A DNA stretch of 64,000 nucleotides. Source: Gemmatimonadota bacterium. GTDB lineage: Bacteria > Gemmatimonadota > Gemmatimonadetes > Longimicrobiales > Gaopeijiaceae. The position numbers were made by a program, and so were the translations under genes. Under the pieces are notes generated by a model. That model saw only the letters and a program-made list of their open reading frames with translations. It had not been told where the DNA came from and did no database searches. The stretch lies in the NCBI GenBank assembly GCA_030428885.1, contig JAUIEJ010000002.1, forward strand, positions 64,501 through 128,500, given 5' to 3'. Below are positions 43,901 to 53,581 of the stretch, one piece after another (position 1 is the first letter of the stretch; every line of letters begins with the position of its first letter).

Positions 43901-45282
43901 CTCCACTGAAACGAGGGGCCGGCGAACGCCAGGGCCACCCGTTCGTCCGAGGGAATGGAGGAATCGGCCAGGACGGCGCGGAGCGGGTCGTCCCCGCTCC
44001 CCTCGGCCAGGTCGGCCAGGGCCGGGAGCCCCGGTCCGGAACCGACGCGGCGGCCCGCCGGGGTCCGGGCCACGGTGCGGGCCAGTTCGGCCCGGTTCAG
44101 GAGTCCGTCGGGGTCGGCCCACTCGGCCATGGTATCGCCGAAGCCCCTGGGCGACGGCGGCGCCCAGAGGGGATGGCGGAGATCCCGCAACACCCCGAGC
44201 ACCGACGGCGGAGCCTCCCGGGCCCCGAGCCCCCGGAGCATGGCCACGAGCCAGTCCTGGGGGGTGCGGAACTTGCGATGCGCGTCCGACCAGGCGGCGT
44301 CGAGGTGGACGAGGGCCCGGGCGGTCTCCCGCAGGTCGCCCTCGGTGTCCCGGAAGCGTCGGGCAACCCGGGTCACGGCGTCGGGCGGCGGATCGTCGTC
44401 CACGAAGTGCCGCACCAGCTTGGTGGCCACGAAGGTGGCGGTGGAGGGGTGGCGGCAGAGGTCCCGGATCACGGCGTCCCCCTCCCCTTCCCCGCCCTCG
44501 CCGTACCGCCGGCCCAGGACGGTCTTGTCTCCCGGATCGTGGAGGAGGGGGACGAACCGGAATCCCACGCCGTCCCCGGGGGCGAACCGCGCTCCCGCTC
44601 CGCCCAGCCCCGTGACGGTCCACCCGGTGAGCACACGGGCCAGGGCCCGCACGTCGTCCTGATCGTACCCGCCGTCCACGCCCAGGGTGTGGAGTTCCAG
44701 CAGTTCCCGGGCGTGGTTCTCGTTCAGGCCCACCGGCGGGGCATCCTCGCCCCGGCGCCGCCGCGCCACGGTCCGGGCCGCCGGGGAATCGGGTCCCACG
44801 GACTGGGCGTTGTCCAGGTAGGTGAGCATGGCCGGGTGACGCACGCTGGCACGCACCATCTCGTCGAACCGGCCCAGGACGTGGGGCCGGATGGCCTCCC
44901 GCTCGTACGATCCCGCCAGGAGCCGGGTCGGGAGCTTCGCCGCCGCCGACACGCAAAGGTGGTTCGACCAGAACGCCACCAGGCGCTCCACGAAGGGGCG
45001 CGCAGAGGTGGTCCGGGCCGTCAGGGCGTCCCGGGATTCGGTCACCGTGAACTCCAGGATGCGCCGCCGCAGGTCGCTCCGCCGGGCGTCGTCGTCGCTT
45101 CGGGCGAGGGCCCGCTGTTCCCGGACCAGGGCGCCCACGTCGACGTCGCCACCCGGTGTCGGGCGGAGGGGCGCCGACGAGTCGAGTTGGGACTCCAGCC
45201 AGCCCCGGGGGTCGTCCAGGGCCCGGGCGTCTCCCGGGCCTGCCCCGAGCCCAAAGCGGTTGAGGGCGCGCAATGCGGTCAT
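43897..45282 (-). CDS. DUF1800 family protein
   Basis: 461-aa protein of the DUF1800 family. LNRFGLGAGPGDARAL near the N-terminus and FVERLVAFWSNHLCVSA, YEREAIRPHVLGRFDEMVRASVRHPAMLTYLDNAQSVG and GLNENHARELLELHTLGVDGGYDQDDVRALARVLTGWTV are its signatures. A later stretch is HPSTATFVATKLVRHFVDDDPP. No signal peptide is obvious at the chosen ATG, so it might leave with its DUF1501 partner or act inside. The family's role is unknown. It is the first gene of the coupled pair and is divergent from the next unknown gene. Confidence 0.85.
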   Translation of the reverse strand: MTALRALNRFGLGAGPGDARALDDPRGWLESQLDSSAPLRPTPGGDVDVGALVREQRALARSDDDARRSDLRRRILEFTVTESRDALTARTTSARPFVERLVAFWSNHLCVSAAAKLPTRLLAGSYEREAIRPHVLGRFDEMVRASVRHPAMLTYLDNAQSVGPDSPAARTVARRRRGEDAPPVGLNENHARELLELHTLGVDGGYDQDDVRALARVLTGWTVTGLGGAGARFAPGDGVGFRFVPLLHDPGDKTVLGRRYGEGGEGEGDAVIRDLCRHPSTATFVATKLVRHFVDDDPPPDAVTRVARRFRDTEGDLRETARALVHLDAAWSDAHRKFRTPQDWLVAMLRGLGAREAPPSVLGVLRDLRHPLWAPPSPRGFGDTMAEWADPDGLLNRAELARTVARTPAGRRVGSGPGLPALADLAEGSGDDPLRAVLADSSIPSDERVALAFAGPSFQWR

Positions 45283-45374
45283 GGTTCCACGGCGTGGGAG
45301 GGACGGCGGGTGTCCGGGGGACTCCGGGCCGCTCGAAGGGAGAGACGTGGACGGGGCCCGATCCGTTAAGTCCA

Positions 45375-45404
45375 TTGCCCGTCGCCACCGAGGGCGCCGA
45401 TATT
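45375..45404 (+). promoter_or_regulatory. Candidate sigma-70 promoter for gene at 45434
   Basis: TTGCCC (45375-45380) and GATATT (45399-45404) are 18 bases apart, 30 bases before a ribosome site and TTG start. GGGCG and CGCCC flank the -10, so a protein-binding hairpin or operator could overlap it. Consensus agreement is moderate. Confidence 0.35.
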
Positions 45405-45433
45405 CGCCCCGACCTTCCACGGGAGGACGTTCC

Positions 45434-46288
45434 TTGGCCGTCGACGCACCGGGAGACACGGACGAACGGGCCCCGGATCTGCTGCACCGGGCCCTCCGGA
45501 ATCTGCGCGCTCGACCCACCGTTCAGGCGCTCCTGGCCTACGGCGCCCTGGGGTGGGCGGGGTTGCAGTTCGTGGGTCTCGTCGCCGAATCCCACCCCGC
45601 CCGGGGCACCCTCATGACCTCGGCGCTGGTGCTCTACGCCGCCGGCTTCGTGGTGGTGGCCTTCGGTGCGCCGGTGGTGCTCCAGGGTCGACACCCCCTG
45701 CGGAGCCTCATGGTGGTGGGGGTCACCGTGGTCTCCCTGGGGGCCGGATTCCTGATCCGGGGTCTGTGGACACCCCCGTCGGAGGACGACCCCTTCGCCC
45801 CCACCGACTCGGTGTCGATCCCGGACCGGGACGACCCCGCCCCCTCCCCGCCGCCGCCCGAACCCGATCCCGTCCCCGTGGAACCCGTCGACCCCGTGGA
45901 CCGGATCCTGGCCCTTCTATCGGCGCGCTACGGGGACACCGACGAAGTCGTGGAGGACGTCCAGGTGCGCCGCGGCGGCAATCGGGTCCTGGGGGGCTAC
46001 GAGCACCCCGTGAGCGTCCGTTTCTACTCCACCTCGGCGGGATACGCCCTGAACGTGGATCCCGGCGACGGGAGCCGGCGCTTCGACCTGGACGCGCCGG
46101 GCGCGAGTATCCGCACCGACGTCGACCTCCCCACCGAATGCGGCCCGCGCCGCTACACCCTCACCGCCACCCGGGAGGGTGAGACCGCCCGGGTCCGCGT
46201 GGAGGTGGACTCTGCCGCGGCGCGCCGGGCCGTGGAGCGGGCCCGGATTCTGGACGAATGCCGGATCGACCCCGGCGGGGGCGCCTAA
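45434..46288 (+). CDS. Hypothetical membrane protein with periplasmic C-terminal domain
   Basis: 284-aa protein that I do not recognise. The start is TTG at 45434, supported by GGGAGGA eight bases upstream and by the lack of ATG or GTG before the first helix. A cytoplasmic lead (DERAPDLLHRALRNLRARPTV) precedes three helices at about 35-55, 60-82 and 90-112. A Pro/acidic linker (DPAPSPPPPEPDPVPVEPVD) follows. The outer domain at about 155-284 looks like an eight-strand sandwich with the Cys pair TECGPR and LDECRID. It ends four bases into the convergent GWxTD gene. It may be a sensor or anchor; no motif identifies the ligand. Confidence 0.6.
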   Translation: MAVDAPGDTDERAPDLLHRALRNLRARPTVQALLAYGALGWAGLQFVGLVAESHPARGTLMTSALVLYAAGFVVVAFGAPVVLQGRHPLRSLMVVGVTVVSLGAGFLIRGLWTPPSEDDPFAPTDSVSIPDRDDPAPSPPPPEPDPVPVEPVDPVDRILALLSARYGDTDEVVEDVQVRRGGNRVLGGYEHPVSVRFYSTSAGYALNVDPGDGSRRFDLDAPGASIRTDVDLPTECGPRRYTLTATREGETARVRVEVDSAAARRAVERARILDECRIDPGGGA

Positions 46289-48381
46289 CCTCCGACCACG
46301 AAATCCAGCGTGCGGGTCACCTGCTCCAGGCGGTGCCGCACCTCCAGCTCCAGGCGGTAGCGGCCCTCGTCCAACTCCGGCAGGGTGATGGAGAGGCTGC
46401 GGGACCGCACCGGTAGGGGGTCCCGCCCGGTCTCGCCCCGGAAGATCAGCTCCGACGGGTCGTCGCCCCCGAAGAGGGAGCGCAGCCTCCGGAACACCCC
46501 GCCGTCTTCGGCCCGGGAGATCCGGATGCGGGTCTCGAACACCTGGTCCGGCGGCAACCCGTAGATCTCGTAGTAGAGACCGGCGGGGCTCCCCGGGGTG
46601 AGGCGGGGGACCGCCTGCAGCCGCGCTACCGCGTCGGCCCGGGTCACCTCTGCCTCTCCCCCGATCCCGTTCCACACCACGGGATCGGACACGGCGAAGG
46701 CGTCGCCGGGTCGGGCCACGTCCACCGTGCCGTGGACCGACGCCAGGATTCCCGCGCCGTCCCCTTCCCCGTCCCGCAGCACCACCGCCACGGCCCGGGG
46801 CCCGTCGCCGTCGGCCGCGAACGGAACGGCCCAGGCGCCCGCCGCCCCGCCCCCCGATCCCCGGACCACCGCGTCGCCCTCCGCATCGAGGAGGGTGGCG
46901 TCGACCCGGCCCACCGCCGGCGCCGAGTCGGGCCAGGTGCCGCTCACCGCCAGCCACGCCGGCGTGGCGCCGTCGGCATCCCGGAACGCCACCGCCCGGA
47001 GCGCCGGATCGCCGACCTGGAAGCCCCCCGGGGCGAAGACGTCCCGGGCGCGGATCTCGGCCAGGTCCTCCTCGGCCTCGAAGCGGAACGAGGGCTGCCC
47101 CGACAGGGGGCCCCCCATCACGAAGCCCGACACGTCGGTGGGGCCCCAGTCCGAGGGCCGGCTCCGGTACTGGTTCGCCAGGGTGCGGAAGCGGGGATCG
47201 AACGAGCCTCGATCCAGGAGGTAGCGGTAGAAGTCGGCCACGTAGCGGCCCTCGCACCCGTCCACCACACACGAACGCACCGGATTTCGCTGGGGGAGAT
47301 CCATGCTGTCGGTGGCCAGGGGGTCCCGCACCGGATTCACCACGGCCAGGGGGTCCTCCATGATCTGCCACCCGGACGCCACGTCGATCACGGCGAAGTG
47401 CACCGCCCGCTGCTCCTCGCCCCGCCGCCACACCCAACTGGCGTTGGGCGGCAGCTCGTTACCTTCGGTCTCCACCACCAACTCGGGCTCGCCCTGGAGG
47501 AGGAATACCAGCCCCCGCTCGTCCAGACCCATGCCCACCCGACCGTAGGGGATCACGGGGTCCACCGCGGACTCCAGGATGCACGTCCCGCAGAAGCGGG
47601 TGTAGGACTCCCGGACCCGTCGATAGTGCTCGGCCAGGCGTTCTTCCACCGACACGCCGCTCTCGGCCGCCCGGGTCAGCCAGAACCGGGCGAACCAACG
47701 GGCCTGACCCTCGGCGTCCAGCGCCCCGAACTCCCGGCTCTCGTCGGGCCGCACCACCGGTCCGAGGTCGCCGATGTAGCCCGACAGCGCCTCCCCATCG
47801 GTGACGGCGTCCAGACCCTGGAAGTACGCCGCGGTGGCCGGGCGGTCCCGACCCTCGGCGAAGGCCGCCCGGGCGGCGGCCAGGGCGGCCCCGGTCCGGT
47901 CGGCGCCGGCGGTGATGGCGGCCTGGGCCAGCGCCGGGGCGTCGGGAGAACCGGCCGCCGCCGCCGCCCGGGCGAGCCACAGTCGGGCCACCGGGTCGTC
48001 GGGGTGGGTGTCGATCCGGTCCTCCAGGGCCTCCCGGGCCTCCCGCAGGGGAATCCGGTCCTGGAGCGCCGTGGCCAGGGCGGCCAGGGCCACGGCGTCG
48101 GCGGGGCAGACCGGCGGGGTGGTCATGGCCCGCCGCAGCCGCTGGACGCCCCGTGCCAGGACCGTGGCGTCGATGCCCTCCAGCGACCGGCGGGTCAGCT
48201 CCCGCCCCGGACGGGCGGAGATGGCCCCGAGCCAGTTCCACTCCGGGTCGACGGACACGGCGTCGAGGCAGGGATCCACGGCTTCGGCCGGGGCCTCCAC
48301 GGGAGGATCCTGGGCCGGGAGGATCCCGGGAGTTCCCAGGACGGCGAGGGCGACGAACGCTCCGCGCAGACGGGCGCACAT
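46285..48381 (-). CDS. GWxTD domain-containing exported protein
   Basis: 698-aa protein with a Sec signal (MCARLRGAFVALAVLGTPG, cut near PAQ). Residues about 60-200 are helical and TPR-like (ARLWLARAAAAAGSPDAPALAQAAI). At about 215-320 comes the GWxTD domain: LDAEGQARWFARFWLTRAAE, then YGRVGMGLDERGLVFLLQGEPELVVET, in place of the usual G-W-x-T-D-R-G. The C-terminal half is beta-rich, ending in ELDEGRYRLELEVRHRLEQVTRTLDFVVGG. GWxTD domains are known from Bacteroidota and Acidobacteriota-type exported proteins of unknown role. The Met next to the Cys in the leader is not a lipobox. It is downstream of the M28 gene on the same strand. Confidence 0.72.
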   Translation of the reverse strand: MCARLRGAFVALAVLGTPGILPAQDPPVEAPAEAVDPCLDAVSVDPEWNWLGAISARPGRELTRRSLEGIDATVLARGVQRLRRAMTTPPVCPADAVALAALATALQDRIPLREAREALEDRIDTHPDDPVARLWLARAAAAAGSPDAPALAQAAITAGADRTGAALAAARAAFAEGRDRPATAAYFQGLDAVTDGEALSGYIGDLGPVVRPDESREFGALDAEGQARWFARFWLTRAAESGVSVEERLAEHYRRVRESYTRFCGTCILESAVDPVIPYGRVGMGLDERGLVFLLQGEPELVVETEGNELPPNASWVWRRGEEQRAVHFAVIDVASGWQIMEDPLAVVNPVRDPLATDSMDLPQRNPVRSCVVDGCEGRYVADFYRYLLDRGSFDPRFRTLANQYRSRPSDWGPTDVSGFVMGGPLSGQPSFRFEAEEDLAEIRARDVFAPGGFQVGDPALRAVAFRDADGATPAWLAVSGTWPDSAPAVGRVDATLLDAEGDAVVRGSGGGAAGAWAVPFAADGDGPRAVAVVLRDGEGDGAGILASVHGTVDVARPGDAFAVSDPVVWNGIGGEAEVTRADAVARLQAVPRLTPGSPAGLYYEIYGLPPDQVFETRIRISRAEDGGVFRRLRSLFGGDDPSELIFRGETGRDPLPVRSRSLSITLPELDEGRYRLELEVRHRLEQVTRTLDFVVGG

Positions 48382-48428
48382 GGGCAGCTCGAAGGTGAGG
48401 CGGGGAGGGCCGGAAACAGGGGTCAATA

Positions 48429-48457
48429 CCGAAGGGGGAGGCCGACCGTTCCTTCGG
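48429..48457. terminator. Small inverted repeat between M28 and GWxTD genes
   Basis: CCGAAGG and CCTTCGG form a 7-bp perfect stem around 15 bases, six bases after the stop of the M28 gene on the minus strand. It could end that transcript or attenuate read-through into the GWxTD gene. Confidence 0.3.
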
Positions 48458-48462
48458 GGGCG

Positions 48463-49380
48463 TCAGCCGGCGGGCCGCTCCCCTGCCAGGGCTCCGTCGG
48501 CGGCCCGGAGCACCCGGCCCACCGTCTCCACCGCCGCCCGGAAGAAGGCGGGGTCGATGGTGTCCACGTCGTCGGAGGGACGGTGGTAGTCGGGGTGGTC
48601 GGCGACCCCGAAGTAGAGGAACGGAATGCCCTCGGCGTGGAACGGTCCGTGGTCCGAGGCCATGATCCAGTTGTCGGCGCCCTCGTCGTCGGGCGTATCA
48701 TGTCCGAACAGAAGCGTCACCGGGGGCACGGGCTCCACCGCCTCCACCACGGGGCGCAGCGCCGGCCACGGAAACGTCCCCGTCACCCACAACTCCGCGT
48801 CCGAATGCGCCACCATGTCGAGGTTCACGTTGAGGATCACCGCGTCCAGGGGGACGGGCGGCGCCGATACGAAGTGCCGGGCGCCCTGGAGGCCCCCTTC
48901 CTCGGCGTCGGTGAACACCAGCAGGATCGAGTGGTCCGGGGGGCGGGAGGCGAAGTCGGCCGCCAGGGCCAGCAGTCCGGCGGTCCCCGAGGCGTTGTCG
49001 TCGGCCCCGTTGTAGATCTCGCCCTCCCGGACGCCCAGGTGATCGTAGTGGGCCGTCACCACGATGGTGCGGTCGGGATGGACCGTGCCGTCCAGGGCGA
49101 CCCGGACGTTGACGCCCTCCACCTCGCCGTCCCGGCGCATCACGGCGAAGGTGTCCTGGGCCGGCTCGAATCCCATGGCCCGGAGTCGGGTCACCAGGTA
49201 GTCCCGGGCCATGCGCCCCCCGTCGGTCCCCGCCGCCCGTCCGGACATGGAATCGGCGGCCAGCACCTCCAGGTCGTGGAGGAGGCCGGCGGTGTCGACG
49301 TCCTGGGCCGACGCCGGGACGGAGGGCGCGGCGCACCCCGCCAGAGCGAGGAGGAGGATCGGGACGAGGCGTGGACGCAT
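48463..49380 (-). CDS. M28 family zinc aminopeptidase lipoprotein
   Basis: 305-aa peptidase. The signal MRPRLVPILLLALAGC gives lipid Cys16. The M28 zinc site is complete: VVTAHYDHLG (His), YNGADDNASGTAGLL (bridging Asp), VFTDAEEGGLQGARHF (catalytic Glu and ligand Glu), NVNLDMV (Asp) and FLYFGVADHPDYHRPSDDVD (last His). It should release amino acids from peptide N-termini outside the cytoplasm. The SMSGRAAGTDGGRMARDYLVTRLRAMGFEP start of the mature region is typical of the family. It is divergent from the alcohol dehydrogenase gene. Confidence 0.88.
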   Translation of the reverse strand: MRPRLVPILLLALAGCAAPSVPASAQDVDTAGLLHDLEVLAADSMSGRAAGTDGGRMARDYLVTRLRAMGFEPAQDTFAVMRRDGEVEGVNVRVALDGTVHPDRTIVVTAHYDHLGVREGEIYNGADDNASGTAGLLALAADFASRPPDHSILLVFTDAEEGGLQGARHFVSAPPVPLDAVILNVNLDMVAHSDAELWVTGTFPWPALRPVVEAVEPVPPVTLLFGHDTPDDEGADNWIMASDHGPFHAEGIPFLYFGVADHPDYHRPSDDVDTIDPAFFRAAVETVGRVLRAADGALAGERPAG

Positions 49381-49466
49381 GGGCCGGTTCGCAGGAGGGC
49401 GGGGGTGGAGCGGACGGGGGGTGATACTCCCGGGGGGCCGTTCCGGGTTCGTGGGGAGGCGAGATC

Positions 49467-50525
49467 GTGAAGGCCGTCGTGTTCCAGGGCGTGGAGCAGG
49501 TGGCGGTCACCGAGGTCGCCGACCCCCGCCTGGAGACGCCCCACGACGCCGTGGTGGAGGTGGACACCGCCGGGCTGTGCGGGTCCGACCTCCACCCCTA
49601 CTTCGGCCGGGAGACGGGCATCGACGTGGGCACGGTCATGGGCCACGAGTTCGTGGGCCGGATCGTGGCGGTGGGCGGCGAGGTGCGCACCCGGGCTCCC
49701 GGCGACCGGGTCGTGGCGCCGTTCACCACGAGTTGCGGCACCTGCCCGCCGTGTCGCAGCGGTCTCACGGCCCGGTGCGACCGCGGTCAGCTCTTCGGAT
49801 GGCGGGAGCGGGGCGAAGGCCTCCACGGCGCCCAGGCCCGGCGGGTCCGGGTGCCCCTGGCCGACGGCACCCTCGTGCCGGTGCCCGACGCCCTGGACGA
49901 CGACGCCCTGGCGCTCCTGGCCGGCGACATCCTCTCCACGGCCCTCTTCGGCACCGAGCTCGCCCGGGTGGGTCCGGGCCAGGTGGTGGCCGTGGTGGGG
50001 TGCGGTCCCGTAGGTCTCATGGCCGTGCGGGCGGCGCTGCATCGGGGCGCCACCACGGTGGTGGCGGTGGACCGGGTCGCGTCCCGGCTGGCTCTGGCCG
50101 AAGGTCTCGGCGCCCGCCCCGCGCCCCTGGACGACGACCCCCGGGCCGTCGTGGCCGCCTTCACCGACGGCCGGGGAGCCCACGCCGCCATCGAAGCAGT
50201 GGGGAGCCCGCAGGCGACCCGAACCGCCGCCGACCTGGTCCGACCGGGGGGGTTCCTGGCGGCCGTGGGCGTCCACACCGAACCCCACCTCGCCCTCTCG
50301 CCGGGGGAGCTCTACGACCGGAATCTCACCTACGGCGCGGGACGCTGCCCCGCCCGGAGATTCCTTCCCGAGGCCCTGGAGCTCGCCCACCGAGACGCCT
50401 CTCTCCTGACCCCCCTGATCACGCACCGGGTGCCGCTGGACGCGGCGCCCGAGGCCTACCGGGCCTTCGGAGCCCGGGAGGAGGGGTGGGGAAAGGTGGT
50501 GTTCCTCCCCGGTGCCGGCGGCTGA
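49467..50525 (+). CDS. Zinc-dependent alcohol dehydrogenase family protein
   Basis: 352-aa cytosolic medium-chain dehydrogenase/reductase. The catalytic zinc ligands are Cys38 (GLCGSD), His60 and Glu61 (MGHE). The structural zinc cysteines are 90, 93, 96 and 104 (SCGTCPPCRSGLTARC). The nucleotide-binding motif VVGCGPVGLMAV is at about 172-183 with an Asp (VDRVASR) after the next strand, favouring NAD. The substrate pocket gives no clear clue; zinc-containing formaldehyde- or polyol-type dehydrogenases are near relatives by pattern. It stands alone, convergent with the kinase operon. Confidence 0.87.
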   Translation: MKAVVFQGVEQVAVTEVADPRLETPHDAVVEVDTAGLCGSDLHPYFGRETGIDVGTVMGHEFVGRIVAVGGEVRTRAPGDRVVAPFTTSCGTCPPCRSGLTARCDRGQLFGWRERGEGLHGAQARRVRVPLADGTLVPVPDALDDDALALLAGDILSTALFGTELARVGPGQVVAVVGCGPVGLMAVRAALHRGATTVVAVDRVASRLALAEGLGARPAPLDDDPRAVVAAFTDGRGAHAAIEAVGSPQATRTAADLVRPGGFLAAVGVHTEPHLALSPGELYDRNLTYGAGRCPARRFLPEALELAHRDASLLTPLITHRVPLDAAPEAYRAFGAREEGWGKVVFLPGAGG

Positions 50526-50528
50526 GGG

Positions 50529-52736
50529 TCAGGCCGAGGCCGCCCGATCCACCGCAGCGTCCGACTCCTCCGCGGCTCCCGCGGCCGAGGCCCGGGCGCC
50601 GGGCGCCATCCAGCGCTCCAGGGCCGCCCGCAGAGCCGGCAGGGTGATGGGCTTGGTCAGGTAGTCGTCCATCCCGGCGGCCCGGGCCCGCTCCCGTTCC
50701 GATTCCCGGTGATCGGCCGTGAGGGCGAGGATGGGCACCGTGTCGAGTTCGGGCTGCTCCCGGAGAGCCCGAGCGGCCTCGAAACCGTCCATTTCGGGCA
50801 TGCGGCCGTCGAGGATGATGACGTCGAAAGCCCGGCGGGCGGCCGCCTCCACCGCCTTGCGCCCGTCGGGTACGGCCTCCACCTCGCACCCCAGCTTCTT
50901 GAGCATGGCCGTGGCCACCATGGTGTTGACCATGTCGTCCTCGGCCAGGAGCACGCGCCCCTGGAGAGCGGGGGCGTCGCCCTGCGGGGCCCCCCGGTTC
51001 CCCTCGGGCACCACTTCCAGGAAGCCCAGGGCGTCCCAGAGCCGGCCCTCGGGGACGGGCTTGGGCAGCCAGGCGTCGTAGCCCGCGTCCTTCAGGTCGG
51101 ACGCCCACCGACGCTGGGCGGTCCCCAGGAGGGCCACCAGACGGGGGCGTCGAGCTTCAGGAAGGCGGCGGACCGCCGCCACGGCGCCCCGGAGCACGCC
51201 CTCCCCACACCGTCCGTCCACCACCAGCGAGACGCCCTCGGTGCCGGGTTCCACGCCCTGGATCCACCGAATGAGGTCGTCGGGCTCCACCACGGCCATC
51301 GATCCCCCGGGTGGGCTCACGAGCTCGTCCAACGCCCGGCGGACCATGGCATCGGGGGCCACCAGGGCGACGCGGTGGCCGCCGAGTTCGGGCACGAAGG
51401 GGGGCGCCGCGGGGCTCGCCGACTCCAGGGGGATGGTGAGGGTGAAGGTCGACCCCACCCCTTCCTCACTGGTGGCGGTGACGTCGCCGTCCATGAGCCG
51501 AGCCAGGCTTCGGGAGATGGACAGCCCCAGCCCCGTGCCCCCGGCGCGCCGGGCCGGGCCGCTCTCGGCCTGGGTGAACTTCTCGAACATGAGCTCCAGG
51601 CGATCCGGGGCGATGCCCACCCCGGTGTCCTCCACGTCGAAGCGGACGCGACCGTCGCCGGGAGCGGACACCACCACCATGACGTGGCCCTGATCGGTGA
51701 ACCGCACGGCGTTGCCCGCCAGGTTCATGATGACCTGGCGAATCCGCCCGGCGTCGCCCCGCACGAACCGGGGCGCGTCGCCCACGAAGCGCAGCACGAG
51801 TTCCACCGGCTTGTCGGCCAGCTTGGGCGCCAGCAGCTCCAGCACGTCTTCCAGCGCCAGGCGCAGGTCGAACACGTCGAGTTCCAGATCGAGTTTGCCC
51901 GCCTCGATCTTGGAGTAGTCCAGGACGTCGTTCACGATGGAGCGCAGGGCGTCGGCCGATCGCAGGACGATCTCCGCCTGCTTCCGCTGTTCCCGATCCA
52001 GGGGCGTCTCCAGGAGGAGGCTCGTCATCCCCATGACCCCGTTGATGGGGGTCCGGATCTCGTGGCTCATGTTCGCCAGGAACTCGGCCTTGGCCTGGGC
52101 CAGGGCCCGGGCCTCGGCCTCCGACGCCCGGAGGGCCCGGGTCCGTTCCTCGACCACGGACTCCAGGTTGCGGTTGTGGGCTTCGAGCTCGGCGTAGAGG
52201 GTGCCCGACTCCACCACCGCGGCGCACTGGGCCAGCACGGTGCCCAGGACCTTCTGGGAGACGTCGGGGAGGAAGCTCGTGCCCTGAGGCAGGAGTCCCA
52301 CGAACATTCCCAGGGTGCGGGCCGGCGTCGACATCACGTGGAGCACGGTCCAGGAGCCGGGGTCGAGCCCCGGGACCCGGAAGCAGCGCTGCTCGTAGAG
52401 GGCGTTGGCGAAGGCGCCCTGCCGGATCTGATGCTCCACCTCCCGCGCCACCAGATCGCCGTCCACCGCCGGATCCACACCCACCGGCGTGAAGCCCAGG
52501 CCGTCGTCGTCCATGGCCAGGAGGCTCACGGCCCGGAACTCGGCGACCCGTCGGAAGAGGGGCGCCGCCCGGGGAAAGAGGGTGGCCACGTCGGGGCAGC
52601 GAGACACCGCACCGTGGGAGCCGTAGCCCAGCGCCGTGACCGACTCCAGGGCGCTGGCCACCCAGTCCAGGACCTCCATGGTCGCCGCCTCCTGGGCGAG
52701 GACCGGAGGGATTCCCTGTGCCGGTGAATCGCTCAC
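50529..52736 (-). CDS. Hybrid sensor histidine kinase with two receiver domains
   Basis: 735-aa soluble histidine kinase. A GAF-like sensory part covers about 20-185, a coiled coil ([27 protein letters not shown]) follows, then the H-box [17 protein letters not shown] near 218-234. The ATPase domain has [27 protein letters not shown]. Receiver 1 (about 465-580) is partly degenerate, with [10 protein letters not shown] at the acidic site but VVDGRCGEG and LPKPV retained. Receiver 2 (about 590-715) is complete: [25 protein letters not shown]. No transmembrane helix is seen. The GTG start overlaps the HDOD gene stop; ATG 52679 is a shorter alternative. It is the last of three coupled genes. Confidence 0.86.
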   Translation of the reverse strand: MSDSPAQGIPPVLAQEAATMEVLDWVASALESVTALGYGSHGAVSRCPDVATLFPRAAPLFRRVAEFRAVSLLAMDDDGLGFTPVGVDPAVDGDLVAREVEHQIRQGAFANALYEQRCFRVPGLDPGSWTVLHVMSTPARTLGMFVGLLPQGTSFLPDVSQKVLGTVLAQCAAVVESGTLYAELEAHNRNLESVVEERTRALRASEAEARALAQAKAEFLANMSHEIRTPINGVMGMTSLLLETPLDREQRKQAEIVLRSADALRSIVNDVLDYSKIEAGKLDLELDVFDLRLALEDVLELLAPKLADKPVELVLRFVGDAPRFVRGDAGRIRQVIMNLAGNAVRFTDQGHVMVVVSAPGDGRVRFDVEDTGVGIAPDRLELMFEKFTQAESGPARRAGGTGLGLSISRSLARLMDGDVTATSEEGVGSTFTLTIPLESASPAAPPFVPELGGHRVALVAPDAMVRRALDELVSPPGGSMAVVEPDDLIRWIQGVEPGTEGVSLVVDGRCGEGVLRGAVAAVRRLPEARRPRLVALLGTAQRRWASDLKDAGYDAWLPKPVPEGRLWDALGFLEVVPEGNRGAPQGDAPALQGRVLLAEDDMVNTMVATAMLKKLGCEVEAVPDGRKAVEAAARRAFDVIILDGRMPEMDGFEAARALREQPELDTVPILALTADHRESERERARAAGMDDYLTKPITLPALRAALERWMAPGARASAAGAAEESDAAVDRAASA

Positions 52737-53581
52737 GCCGCCCCCATGAGGTGCATGGCCGACTCGAGCTGCGTCTCCACTTCCGCGGCGAGTTCGCCGA
52801 GATCGTCGGGATCGAGGCCCACGGCGTCCCACGCCTCGGGTCGGAAGGGCGGGACCCGGCCGTCGCCGCTCCGACCCCAGGAGAGGGCGTGGGCCATGGC
52901 TTCGGCCACGTGGACGGCCGACGCCTCGGCGGTGTACTTCCCGGCCTGTTCGGGATCGTGGTGCCAGACGACGGCCTCCTGCAGCGCCTCCGGGAGATTC
53001 CACGCCCGCATGAGCGCCCCCCCCACCTCGGTGTGGTCGGTGTCCATGACGGCCCGCTCGCAGGTGAGCCAGGGTGCCCCGGTGGTCCGGGACCGCTCCC
53101 ACACCGCCAGCGATTCCTCCCGGGCTCCGGCCAGCATCACCAGTTGTCCGATTTCGTGGAGGAGTCCGGCGACGAAGTACCGCTCCACGTTGTCGACCCG
53201 CCGACGGGCCGCGATGATCCGGGCCGTGACGCCGCAGGCCAGGCTGTGGAGCCAGAAGGCGTGCAGGTCGACGATCTCCCGGGGAATGCGGTCGAAGGCC
53301 GAAAGCACCGAGGTGGCCAGGGCCAGATCGCGGATCTGGGCCGTCCCCACCACGGTGACGGCCTTGGCCACCGATTCCACCGGCTGGGAGAAGCCGAAGA
53401 AGCCCGAGTTCACGAGTCGGAGCAGCCGGGTCGTGAGCCCCGGGTCGTCGCTGATGACCCGGGCGATGTCGGCCGACCCGCAGTGGGGGTGGGCCAGCAC
53501 CTCGTTCAGGCGATCGTAGACCAGGGGGGGCGAGGCGACGCTGGCCGCGGTGCGGGCCAGGGCCTCGGCGCGGGTGCTCAC
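52733..53581 (-). CDS. HDOD domain-containing signalling protein
   Basis: 282-aa protein. The HDOD domain at about 15-215 is a degenerate HD phosphohydrolase fold used in signalling: [69 protein letters not shown] and [16 protein letters not shown]. The typical HD metal pair is not intact (LLHEIG). A tail follows with [19 protein letters not shown] proteins often act in nucleotide second-messenger or two-component circuits. The GTG start and the stop both lie in four-base overlaps with the neighbouring genes, so all three products are probably made together. Confidence 0.85.
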   Translation of the reverse strand: MSTRAEALARTAASVASPPLVYDRLNEVLAHPHCGSADIARVISDDPGLTTRLLRLVNSGFFGFSQPVESVAKAVTVVGTAQIRDLALATSVLSAFDRIPREIVDLHAFWLHSLACGVTARIIAARRRVDNVERYFVAGLLHEIGQLVMLAGAREESLAVWERSRTTGAPWLTCERAVMDTDHTEVGGALMRAWNLPEALQEAVVWHHDPEQAGKYTAEASAVHVAEAMAHALSWGRSGDGRVPPFRPEAWDAVGLDPDDLGELAAEVETQLESAMHLMGAA

